A stretch of DNA of 64,000 nucleotides, from the NCBI GenBank assembly GCA_964023205.1, contig OZ026842.1, positions 3,885,067 through 3,949,066 of the forward strand, written 5' to 3'. This document shows, piece after piece, positions 50,401 to 60,718 of this stretch. The first letter of the stretch is position 1. Each line of letters starts with the position of its first letter. This DNA comes from Lutraria lutraria. Lineage: Eukaryota > Mollusca > Bivalvia > Venerida > Mactridae. The position numbers were made by a program, and so were the translations under genes. Under the pieces are notes generated by a model that saw only the letters and a program-made list of their open reading frames with translations, was not told the DNA's origin and made no database searches.

Positions 50401-53400
50401 TATGGTAGAATGTCTACAATTACACATACCTGTTTGTACAATATGGTAGAATGTCTACAATTACACATACCTGTTTATACAATATGGTAGAATGTCTACA
50501 ATTACACATACCTGTTTGTACAATATGGTAGAATGTCTACAATTACACATACCTGTTTGTACAATATGGTAGAATGTCTACAATTACACATACCTGTTTG
50601 TACAATATGGTAGAATGTGTACAATTGCACATACCTGTTTGTACAATATGGTAGAATGTCTACAATTACACATACCTGTTTATACAATATGGTAGAATGT
50701 CTACAATTACTTATACCTGCTTGTACAATATGGTAGAATGTGTACAATTGCACATACCTGTTTGTACAATATGATAGAATGTCTACAATTACACATACCT
50801 GTTTATACAATATGGTAGAATGTCTACAATTACACATACCTGTTTGTTCAATATGATAGAATGTCTACAATTACTTATACCTGCTTGTACAATATGGTAG
50901 AATGTCTACAATTACACATACCTGTTTATACAATATGGTAGAATGTCTACAATTGCTTATACCTGTTTGTTCAATATGATAGAATGTCTACAATTACTTA
51001 TACCTGTTTGTACAATATGATAGAATGTCTACAATTACACATACCTGTTTATACAATATGTTAGAATGTCTACCTTTACATATACCTGTTTGTACAATAT
51101 GGTAGAATGTCTACAATTGCTTATACCTGTTTATACAATATGTTAGAATGTCTACCTTTACATATACCTGTTTGTACAATATGGTAGAATGTCTACAATT
51201 GCTTATACCTGTTTATACAATATATTAGAATGTCTACCTTTACATATACCTGTTTGTACAATATGGTAGAATGTCTACAATTACACATACCTGTTTATAC
51301 AATATGTTAGAATGTCTACCTTTACATATACCTGTTTGTACAATATGGTAGAATGTCTACAATTGCTTATACCTGTTTATACAATATGTTAGAATGTCTA
51401 CCTTTACATATACCTGTTTGTACAATATGGTAGAATGTCTACAATTGCTTATACCTGTTTATACAATATATTAGAATGTCTACCTTTACATATACCTGTT
51501 TGTACAATATGGTAGAATGTCTACAATTACACATACCTGTTTATACAATATGTTAGAATGTCTACCTTTACATATACCTGTTTGTACAATATGGTAGAAT
51601 GTCTACAATTGCTTATACCTGTTTATACAATATGTTAGAATGTCTACCTTTACATATACCTGTTTGTACAATATGGTAGAATGTCTACAATTGCTTATAC
51701 CTGTTTATACAATATATTAGAATGTCTACCTTTACATATACCTGTTTGTACAATATGGTAGAATGTCTACAATTACACATACCTGTTTATACAATATGTT
51801 AGAATGTCTACCTTTACATATACCTGTTTGTACAATATGGTAGAATGTCTACAATTGCTTATACCTGTTTATACAATATATTAGAATGTCTACCTTTACA
51901 TATACCTGTTTGTACAATATGGTAGAATGTCTACAATTACACATACCTGTTTATACAATATGTTAGAATGTCTACCTTTACATATACCTGTTTGTACAAT
52001 ATGGTAGAATGTCTACAATTGCTTATACCTGCTTGTACAATATGATAGAATGTCTACAATTACTTATACCTGCTTGTTCAATATGATAGAATGTCTACCG
52101 TTACATATACCTGTTTGTACAATATGGTAGAATGTCTACAATTACACATACCTGTTTATACAATATGTTAGAATGTCTACCTTTACATATACCTGTTTGT
52201 ACAATATGGTAGAATGTCTACAATTACACATACCTGTTTATACAATATGTTAGAATGTCTACAATTACATATACCTGTTTGTACAATATGATAGAATGTC
52301 TACAATTACACATACCTGTTTGTACAATATGTTAGAATGTCTACAATTACATATACCTGTTTGTACAATATGATAGAATGTCTACAATTACACATACCTG
52401 TTTATACAATATGTTAGAATGTCTACAATTACATATACCTGTTTGTTCAATATGATAGAATGTCTACAATTACACATACCTGTTTGTACAATATGTTAGA
52501 ATGTCTACAATTACACATACCTGTTTGTACAATATGTTAGAATGTCTACAATTACATATACCTGTTTGTACAATATGATAGAATGTCTACAATTACACAC
52601 ACCTGTTTATACAATATGTTAGAATGTCTACAATTACATATACCTGTTTATACAATATGTTAGAATGTCTACAATTACATATACCTGTTTATACAATATG
52701 TTAGAATGTCTACAATTACATATACCTGTTTGTTCAATATGATAGAATGTCTACAATTACACATACCTGTTTATACAATATGTTAGAATGTCTACAATTA
52801 CACATACCTGTTTATACAATATGTTAGAATGTCTACAATTACACATACCTGTTTATACAATATGATAGAATGTCTACAATTACACATACCTGTTTATACA
52901 ATATGGTAGAATGTGTACAATTACACATACCTGTTTATACAATATGATAGAATGTCTACAATTACACAAACCTGTTTATACAATATGTTAGAATGTCTAC
53001 AATTACACATACCTGTTTATACAATATGTTAGAATGTCTACAATTACTTATACCTGTTTGTACAATATGATAGAATGTCTACAATTACACATACCTGTTT
53101 ATACAATATGTTAGAATGTCTACAATTACATATACCTGTTTGTACAATATGTCAAATGTACAATATACGTGTTGGTAAAATATAGTAGAAAGTCTATCAT
53201 TACATATACAAGGTGAGTGTTTGTACAATATGGTAGACTGTCATTACTTAAGCAACATAAACAAGATAACTATTGAGATACACAGTCAGACCACAATTAT
53301 GAGACAAATGTGTTGATGATATAATACACGTGTAATTGATACTTTTTTGGCATTTATTAAGTTAGGATAATATAGAATACATATTAAAAAACTTTGGAGA

Positions 53401-55691
53401 AAAGTCAGGTTATTTCAGACCAATTCGTTATTATTTAAGGACGACCATGTCAAGTTAAGAGGAAAAATAAGCTTTCTGGTTGAAATATACTCTGGGACTT
53501 ACCGCTGCCGTTTCCAGTCCCATTGTATATTGGTCGATAGTAACAAAATTACAAACATGATCATTTTATCATACATGTCGTAAAGTGATAAATTTAAAAA
53601 CGGCGAATGAAAAGACATGTTTTTGTCCTAGAATATACAAATGTATATTCATTCAATCACTTTCAACCGATATAAGACAATTTCACTGTCGAAAAAGCAA
53701 GTTCGACGTTTAAATTGATATTTCACATGATAGTTTATATCACTGAATAATCAGGTATTGTTACCGTATAATTGTAGACATCGAGATCGATTGAATATGT
53801 CATGCCTGCTTGTACTATTACATCATACATCAAAGAATCTTCTGGTAGATAATTAAAGTTTACTGGATTTGTATTGCAAAGTATAATATCCGGAAAATAG
53901 AGCTTTCTAGCCGTCGTGATTTCGATAGATGTGCTGATCGGATAACTGTAATAACCATACAATAAATTTTGTGAATTTAGTACATTTATGTACTGTATTA
54001 TACAGAACAGATACTTTATAACATGACTTTAATAAATAGCCATGGTTCATCATCATTTACATTATACAAATGTATATATAATTAACATGCACATGGGAGT
54101 AAACTTAAATATGTAAGTAACGAATGAGAGGGCAGGAGAAACCTTATAAGTAAGCTAAATAATGAGCAAACATGTACGAGTAGATATTAATATACAAATA
54201 AAACATCTAAAAGAACTTAACCACTCATGAAGATCCTAACCTCAAAGCCTCTTTTACATATTTCGCTATTTTAATTTAAAAAAAAAATATTATCAGAATT
54301 TAAAGGTAACAAAATGTACATGAAACGTCTAACATAGAAATATCTTTTATTATAATGTATTTTAAGTTATGATACATATTTCGGACAAGTGCAAAGAAAA
54401 TGAAACTCATCTTCTAAATCTGACTTATCACAAAAAGTTTTTTTTTTCTTTCACGAGGTAATGGGGACAATAGGAATAATACGTTCATATAATTATTTAA
54501 ACCGCGTATACACGAGGCATGCGACATTTATATATTATACATATTATGCAGACTAAACGATTTACGAGTTGAAAATCTTCTTAATTATTATGAACCGGTA
54601 TTCGAAGTAGGATAGTGTTGCGATTAAAGTCTAAGAACTTGAAGATTACAAAGAAGTCTGCCATTTTGGGAATGTCAAAATAACAAAATAATGTTTCTAA
54701 ATGTATGACGTTATAGCAGCAGTTGAAATTTATTCTTATATCTTACACCATGAAAAGTCAACCACCCAGAAAACATTTAAAGGGGCATACCCTACAACTG
54801 ATAAACATTCTGTGAAAGTGTAAAAATGTGTTAGATGTATATGTAAAACAATATTTAATGGATAATTGCAAGAAGAACTTGGGTCATAAAATGACTAGTT
54901 TAGGTACTAGCCGCAAAAATCATAGCTATGAATAATAAATCACTTCCACCCAAAAATTGTACAACGAATTCCAAAGAGTTTCCGATCTTTTATGGAAACT
55001 AATATTTTTTGTGATTTTAGTTTTCAATTGGATGAATTTTTGTCTGAAACTTTCTTCGTCGGCTTTTTTCTTTATAAGCTTCTAATTTATCATCATTTTG
55101 CCTTAATTCTAGATGCACCAAGTTGTAGGGTATGCCCCTTTAAACAATCTCTTAGATCCAAAAATCTCTAGAAATTGAAGAAAATAAACCTATTTTGTCA
55201 GATTTTCATGGACATAAATATTTAACTAGGTTCTGATGACCAGCCTGAATTCCTTATAAAGGACATGGTGGTTGAGTAGATTTAAATACAAACAGCAGTT
55301 TTACTTTCTTAACATTTCTTTATCTCCGTTTGTATCAATTTCGTTGATAAAATTAATAAAATGGTTCGTCGTAATTTTACTGTTAACGATTTTTGGAAAT
55401 TTTAATAAATGTTTGTGAAAAGTGTAATATTTTACCTTTTTATCCTTCATTGTGCTGGTTATTTTATATTTGCGCATAATGTATTTTTCAGAATGAAAGC
55501 TAAAGAAAATAAATGTATTACCTTTGATACGTCTGGTACAACTCATACACTTGCCAAGAAATGACCCCTAATGACGCGCATAAAGCTAAAATCCAGAAAA
55601 CACGTAAACATACGAATGGTGAATTCTTAGTCCTTCCAATTCCGTGTATCGTGGCATAGTCCATGTATTCACTAATAGCGTTTTGACCCAT
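38051..55691 (-). CDS. DEG/ENaC-family amiloride-sensitive sodium channel subunit, about twelve exons
   Basis: A trimeric cation channel subunit of the plasma membrane, FaNaC/ASIC/degenerin-like. Exons (minus): 55691-55522, 53945-53765, 46161-46101, 45665-45527, 43945-43830, 43272-43103, 41983-about 41916, 41386 (or 41374)-41317, 40311-40073, 39238-39107, 38599-38524, 38194-38051, giving about 521 residues, normal for the family. The N-terminus has the gating His-Gly (residues 16-17, ATIHGIGR), then TM1 about 30-50. YPISTSIEI and LYFPDIILCNTNPV start the extracellular domain. Later landmarks are FVLLCNFAGVNCS, YGICYRFQ, LELVLNV, CRQECYYLYIMTECNCYL, CSQCIPPCDETYFERD and FTWPS. NLALVRIFLKSLTYQTMTEE leads to TM2 with SDIGGQLGLWAGFSVLSILE, including the G-x-S filter (491-493). 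All junctions are phase-consistent except exon 7/8, where the fitting donor (tt|gttggt) is weak. Intron 2 holds the 41-bp array. The ligand or gating stimulus cannot be told. Confidence 0.93.
38330..38416 (+). repeat. Compound (AC)n(GA)n(G)n microsatellite
   Basis: acacac run, a short attg break, then gagaga run and a g tract. It lies in the last intron of the DEG/ENaC gene. Confidence 0.97.
38775..38980. mobile_element. MITE with ctgtggaatcattaattttc termini, TA flanks
   Basis: The left terminus ctgtggaatcattaattttc is mirrored by the right terminus gaaaattaatgattctacag with one mismatch. TA lies on both sides (38773-38774, 38981-38982). The 206-bp interior holds further inverted words (cgtggggat / atccccaac, ttcgtgga / cacgaaat). 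It is mariner-like and non-autonomous, and lies in the intron between DEG/ENaC exons 11 and 10. Open frames across it are artefacts. Confidence 0.9.
39304..39650 (+). mobile_element. TTAA-flanked MITE, family D copy 1 (right end decayed)
   Basis: It starts after ttaa (39300-39303) and aligns along its length with 56257-56637: tttttgctataaaaatatat, gctgatattatcccaagata, ttttgcttttgtaaac, gtgacgtcact and tgatattgaaaaaaatacga. The right terminus is not recognisable. It lies in a DEG/ENaC intron. Confidence 0.8.
39660..39905 (+). mobile_element. Possible tRNA-derived SINE
   Basis: ttaatcagttggctggacta resembles an A box and ccgtgggctcgacactcgac a B box at tRNA-like spacing. A body without coding capacity follows. 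Boundaries are uncertain. Confidence 0.45.
40965..41130 (+). repeat. Dispersed repeat, family E copy 1
   Basis: It shares ttcgcgcatgaa, aaagtacta, gctatgcaatagttaaa, gtttccgttacatgt and gtactttgattt with 44420-44640, and the first part with 59955-60095. Confidence 0.65.
43426..43504. other. 79-nt imperfect hairpin in a DEG/ENaC intron
   Basis: The arms ttgggtgttctt / aagaacacccaa (12 bp, perfect) and ttaagaaagct / agctttcttaa (11 bp, perfect) are stacked with a small asymmetric internal loop and a 21-nt terminal loop. Size and shape resemble a pre-miRNA or a tiny MITE. Either strand could fold. Confidence 0.65.
43998..44165 (+). repeat. Dispersed repeat, family B copy 5
   Basis: aaacataggccacccttggg, ttttttgacaggtggtcttt, ggtgacctttgtttggaga and gaacaggtctgattgta reproduce the family order. 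It lies in a DEG/ENaC intron. Confidence 0.7.
44420..44640 (+). repeat. Dispersed repeat, family E copy 2
   Basis: It contains ccgtcacgcactcggcgcgc, atgaactttgatgcgaacca, acgccatgcaattgttaaac, ttccatgttgcagtgcaa and ggtactttgatttc, shared with the copies at 40965 and 59955. Confidence 0.7.
46988..53245. repeat. 41-bp minisatellite array, about 150 units, in DEG/ENaC intron 2
   Basis: The consensus in two pieces is gtacaatatggtagaatgtc followed by tacaattacacatacctgttt. Units are head to tail with few indels. Recurrent variants are gtgtac/gtctac, cttatacctgc, atatacctg and, in the distal third, ctaccttt. Larger periods are visible: 246 bp (six units) and 451 bp (eleven units). The last 90 bp (53155-53245) are degenerate. 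It fills most of the 7.6-kb intron between exons 3 and 2. Open frames reading CNCRHSTILYKQVCVIVDIL-type peptides are only the 123-nt reading of this repeat. On the transcribed strand every unit carries a cag|gtat-g/a-t word. Confidence 0.98.
54781..55139. mobile_element. piggyBac-like MITE with TTAA duplication
   Basis: The termini aggggcataccctacaact and agttgtagggtatgcccct are perfect 19-bp inverted repeats, with TTAA at 54777-54780 and 55140-55143. TTAA is the signature target of piggyBac. The 359-bp interior has no reading frame. It lies in DEG/ENaC intron 1. Confidence 0.93.
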
Positions 55692-56252
55692 TTGGAACTT
55701 TTAATTGACAAAATATATCAATGCAAAATCATATAACAAGCTTAGAAATAACAACGATTACTTTTTATATCTAAGATAGCAAATTGTTAAAAAAAACCTT
55801 ATATTACACCAAACATGACTTGTGATGAAGAGGATATTTTTCTAAATTCGATTTGCCATACACAATGTCTTATCAATCTGTAAGTTAGTATTTGGTAAAT
55901 TGATAATAATTTGACATGGCGTAGTTAGCAACGCAAATTGTTAGATATAGATTGATTTACCGATTGATTAAATGAAATATTTTCTAGGCCTAGTGTACAT
56001 TTATCTAATGATTTAATCGATAACAAGTTACAACAAATGCAAGAATTCTTGGAAACCTCCTGGCCTTGTGTTAGACGCAATAATGTGTGTTTCTAGTTAC
56101 CTGACCTATCCTAGTTTTTATTAGGTCCAAAGAACGGTACATCAACTTTCTCACATTTTTTACATTTCCACTCACTTTCAAGAGCCTTAAAAGGCCTCAT
56201 CCTACATGTACCTACCCTACTTATAATGAGCAGGAAACGAGAAACTAACCTT
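55692..56252. other. 5' flank of the DEG/ENaC gene
   Basis: No clear TATA box. Repeat family C copy 2 lies at 56089-56225 (gtttctagttacctgaccta ... cctaccctact). Confidence 0.45.
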
Positions 56253-56256
56253 TTAA

Positions 56257-56637
56257 AGTCCCTTGAGCTTTTTGCTATAAAAAATATATGAAAAAAAAAC
56301 AAAGATTTGCTGATATTATCCCAAGATAATTATTACCGACAAAATAAGCCATTTTTCTTCTAAAAACACCCATTTCGCTGTGAATTTTGCTTTTGTAAAC
56401 TTGAAATATATAGAGTGCGTGACGTCACTTAATGCCGTGTGCATAATATGTCTGCGGGAAAACACAGCTGTTCTATGAATAGCATTTTTTACAATGATAT
56501 TGAAAAAAATACGATAGTGGTTTTGGAAACATTTTTTCTTGCTATGAAGTATGTACGTGAGGAAAACACACCGGATTCCTCTGTTATAGAACAAACAGAA
56601 ACTATTAAGACAGATAAATGTATATGCTTATGGGACT
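56257..56637. mobile_element. TTAA-flanked MITE, family D copy 2
   Basis: agtcccttgag at the left and cttatgggact at the right, with TTAA at 56253-56256 and 56638-56641. Same family as 39304-39650. The termini are short (6-7 bp), but target and length fit a piggyBac-like non-autonomous element. Confidence 0.82.
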
Positions 56638-56641
56638 TTAA

Positions 56642-57011
56642 GGCATTAACAAAATAACAAGCAAACGACTCTACATTTCGTCGCCACAGTGGAGCGATGC
56701 TCTAACCAATTTCTAAGTTTTGAGAATAGGGCAATATAATTGTTAAAGTTGCGCTCAAACAGAGGATTTTTTGAAAGAAATATTGAGATAGGGCACTTTA
56801 AGAATCAGGCGACGATTTATCACACTTAGAGTAAGCACAATATGCTCTTGCATGTACATGTAGACAGGTAATCTGGTTGCTATGGGGGTAACCAAGATGG
56901 TCACATGAGGTAGTCACGCGTACATGACGTAAACAGGCTACTAGTTGAGCGGGCTAGTTAGTTTGGGCCAAGCTCTCTATTTAATCACCATAAGACCTTG
57001 AGTCATGAGTT
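56642..57011. other. Intergenic
   Basis: No gene. tcgccacagtggagcgatgctctaacca near 56681 hints at an old SINE A-box on the minus strand, too degraded to call. Confidence 0.4.
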
Positions 57012-58166
57012 AAAGCCGTGGTACGTCACATTTACGGTTACACACGTAGTTAACCGCAGTAAGGGCAAACCGTAGTTGACCGTACTTACTCGTATCCGGC
57101 GTAGTTAGGCGTAGTTAAACGTAGTTATTGTATTAGCGTAGTTCGAATTTATGATTTGTCCGTAGATAGCCTAAAATATTTCAACATGTTGAAAATTCTC
57201 TACGGTCGGCTTGGGTACCAACCCCCGACGGAGACCGTAGTTTGAGCGTAGTTGACCCTAGCTGACCATAGTTGATCCTACTTGACCGAAATGCTAACTC
57301 TAATTGACTGTAGATATATCAAAATATGACGCAACCATTTACAAGTGACGTCTAAAGCGGCGGTCACATTTACTGTCACGCACGTAGTTGACCGTAGTTC
57401 CTTTTCTACGTAGTTAACCGTAAATGTCACTACGTGAAAGTACGGCCAACTACGTTTAACTACAATGTGCGTGCAAAATGGCTTAAGTAAACTAGGAGAA
57501 CTACCTGTAACTACGGTTTACTACGTGTAAACTTACTTAACCCTACTTGACCCAAGTTATACGTACCTTAAGACGTAGTCCAGCCCTAGTTGTCCGTAGT
57601 ATTAGACGTAGTGTAAATGGTTGCGTCATATTACTACAGTCAACTACGGTAAGCTCTTCGGTCAAGTAGGGTCATATACGGTCGGCTATGGTCAACTACG
57701 TTTAATATACGGTCGGCTAGGGACATTACGTTCAATCTACGGTCTCTGACCGTAGAGAATTTTTGTGAGAATTTTTATTCTAACTACGGACGAACCATGA
57801 GTTCGAACTACGTTCATAATTACGGGTAACTACACGTAAATACGTCTAACTACGCCAGTTACGTGTAAGTACGATCAACTACGGTTTCCCCTTACTACGG
57901 TCAACTACGTGCGTAACCGTACATGTGACCACCGCTTAACACTACCGTCAACAAGGGCTTACTAGGGTTGGACTACCTCTTAATTTACGGTTAACGAGGG
58001 TCAAGTAGGGTTAAGTAAGTTTACACGTAGTTAACAGTAGTTACAGGTAGTTCTCCATAGTTAACCATGGTCACTTTTCACGTAGTTAAACGTAGTTGGT
58101 CGTACTTTCACGTAGTGACATTTACTGTTAACTACGTACAACGTGAAGTACGGTAAACCGCCGCTT
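57012..58166. mobile_element. Interlaced foldback element rich in GTAGTTAACCGTAG words
   Basis: Four arms are visible. Arm 1 (57012-57342) is the inverted copy of arm 3 (57605-57937): both carry ttacacacgtagtt-type starts, aaaattctctacggtc and atatgacgcaaccatttaca. Arm 2 (57352-57604) is the inverted copy of arm 4 (57938-58166): both carry gtaaatgtcactacgtgaaa, ggagaactacctgtaactac and taaacttacttaaccctact. Each arm begins with a similar terminus (taaagc-g-ggt). Arm order is 1-2-1'-2', so the palindromes interlock. A degenerate acgtagttaaccgtag word recurs throughout in both orientations. No protein-coding frame. Confidence 0.88.
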
Positions 58167-59954
58167 TAGATTAATAGAAAATGTAACGTAGGGTAACAAT
58201 GTTGGTCAAGTTTAGTTAGAGGGGTCATTGTGATAAAATGAATGATAAATTCAGTGTATTATTTCAGAGACCGCGTTATTAAAAATTGTCAGCCCGAGAA
58301 AAATTATGTAGACCGAAGTACGCCGAGGCAGAGACATCTATGTCTTTGGCCGAGGTCATCATTACATTTTCAAGGACTGACGAATTTTATTTAGGCCATC
58401 TCATCTCATGTAGTGCATTTTTGTTTTTATTTTATTATACCGAAAATTTCATAAAAAAAACATTCAGAGAAAAATATGAAAAATCTTTTGATAAGGTCGG
58501 GTAACGGGTATTCGATGTTTTGATATAATTTGAGATGACCCCCGTAAACTATCTATGTCTACACCGTTGACCTAGTTAACTTGAAACGTTTAAATGGATG
58601 ACGATTTGTGGAGTTAATTTTGTTTTAAAAAGCAGGTCAGATTTTGATGATAATTATTTTGTATGATGATCATTTGATAAACATTCTGGAGAATGAACAC
58701 TTAAATAAAATACGGCAATGTTAACGACATAATACTCATTTCGTAAGCATACCTTAGCATTTACATTGAGCTATGACGTCACGAAGTAGTTTACATTATT
58801 CGCGTGCCGGCTTCAAAAGCCTGAAAGTGATAGGTAAACGATATGTTGATCTAATAAAAACTATTTTCAAGCAGAGTCCGAAGATCTGGACCCGATTTTA
58901 TGAAGAACAACTTTGGAAAAAAATTGATAACCAAACATTCGTTTGGACTGTATGCACATGCGCATCGTGAGTCACTAAATGTGTATTAAAACATTCTTGT
59001 CCTCTCAGGCACAGGTGAGTTTACATTTGACAAGTGATTTGTGGTGTAATAATGCACATTAATAAAGCGCTTTTCAATTCCACAATTCATTTAACACAAA
59101 CAGTTATAATCCTGAATAATGTATATTCCCATGCATTTAATGCTGGTGATTCTATCCTATGGGATCGATGTACTAAATTAGAGTTATTCTTTTAGATCAT
59201 AAATATTTTGTGATGATGTCGAACGAAAACAAATGTGTCGATTTAGTAATGGAGTGAAGTCTAGACGACATTGTTTGTTAATGTTTCAGTAAAAACTATG
59301 ATCGTGCTGTAAATGAAATATTACATTTATCATTATCAAAAATTCATGATTTTGTATGAAAACATTTTTTGAGCGCTAAGTGCAACACCAATAACCACGT
59401 TTTAATTCAGTGGGTACAGAAAATGAAGAGTGCAATTTAACATTTTATGATCAAACAGTGAACTAATTCAAACGGTAATACAGTCAAGTCAACGCCAAAT
59501 ACTTTTTTTATTTTATGGTTCATCGCTGATTAATAATTCAATATATAAATAGAATTTTATGTGAAAAATGCATTCACAATAAAAAAACATGTATACTAAG
59601 TACTTGTTAGACATGGAAGAAAGACAACAGATAAAAGCATTACTTATTGTATATTAAAGACGGTGTTGACGTAGTAATATTTAATACAAATTACAATACA
59701 ATATAGATTAATTTAATAGATCTCACTACATACTATATTCATATAAATACAATTAGTCTTTAAGTTCAGTAGGAAGTGACTTTAGTCAATGGTTCGTATC
59801 CAACATATGAGTTTAATTTGACGACTTCAAGCGTTAAGAGATGACCTTTAAAATAGGTAAAACATTTATTTTCTGAAATACAGAAGTCTAATAAAACCGT
59901 TATCACGTTGTTTATATTGATATTCATGTACAATATCAGAAAATTTATAGTATT
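58167..59954. other. Intergenic, no gene recognised
   Basis: Open frames at 58286-58504 and 58773-58970 are short, lack support and resemble nothing I know. Confidence 0.45.
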
Positions 59955-60095
59955 TTTGGAAGATGAATGCGCTCAGCTTTCCTAAGCCGTCGTTTACTCG
60001 GCGCGCATGAATTTTTGTGTTGACCATTCTACATCCGCCATGCAAATTATAACTGGCTCCCGTTCCATGTCGCAGTGCAAGCTTATGAACAGAAA
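59955..60095 (+). repeat. Dispersed repeat, family E copy 3
   Basis: ctcagctttcctaagccgtc, actcggcgcgcatgaat, catccgccatgcaaattata and gttccatgtcgcagtgcaag align with 44420-44580. Confidence 0.7.
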
Positions 60096-60589
60096 GAATA
60101 AACGGAAACCAGCTGCAGTTGATGCAAATGTTTCCATATATTGAAATATATTTTTGTACTCATAAATCAGAAACATCTGTGTTATGCAATAATTTAAATT
60201 TACAATTCGTATAACACGTACGTCATTCAAAGGAAGGATATTTACAGTCCTATATATAACCGTTTGTGGCGGTGACAACGATATGATATATCGCCCTTCA
60301 ACTGTTGAACTAGGAATATTAAAATAAATACGCTCTTCAACAAGATGATGCAACGCTTAGATATTACCGTCACATGTTCATTACTTGTACACGAGCCGAA
60401 ATTCTGGATGTTCACCTTATGAAACTCGGTTCTTTGAAGAACCCTAATAAGTGAATCGATTCATGTGTTTACCATACGTGCAATCGATCTACAACACATA
60501 ATAAAGAAATCGATTATTCGAAGGTAATGTTGGATTGAATATCAAACGTCATCGTGGTAATTTACGAAGTCCTTCTGGTGCTAACTTAC

Positions 60590-60718
60590 CCTTCCACAAG
60601 AACCGACAACTTCTCCACATTTGGCAGAATTTTCATGGATGGATATGACTTGGCGTGATCGAACTTGGATCGCCGGGATGCAAATCCAGAGCACTAATCA
60701 ATAGGCCACCGCCAAGGC
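60590..60718 (-). mobile_element. Possible tRNA-derived SINE head
   Basis: On the minus strand from 60718, ggcggtggcctattgattagtgctctgg resembles an A box and ggcgatccaagttcgatcac a B box at tRNA spacing; an unrelated sequence follows. It does not fold as a functional tRNA. Confidence 0.5.

Noticed and set aside
48319..50837. Several open frames with CNCRHSTILYKQ-type peptides
   Set aside because: They are the 123-nt (three-unit) reading of the 41-bp minisatellite. Frames open and close with unit variants and have no independent support.
46988..53245. Array considered as a CRISPR array
   Set aside because: There are no unique spacers. The 41-bp unit repeats without interruption, and the context is a eukaryotic intron.
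58286..58504. 72-codon plus-strand frame
   Set aside because: Short, with no recognisable motif, splice support or related copy in the window.
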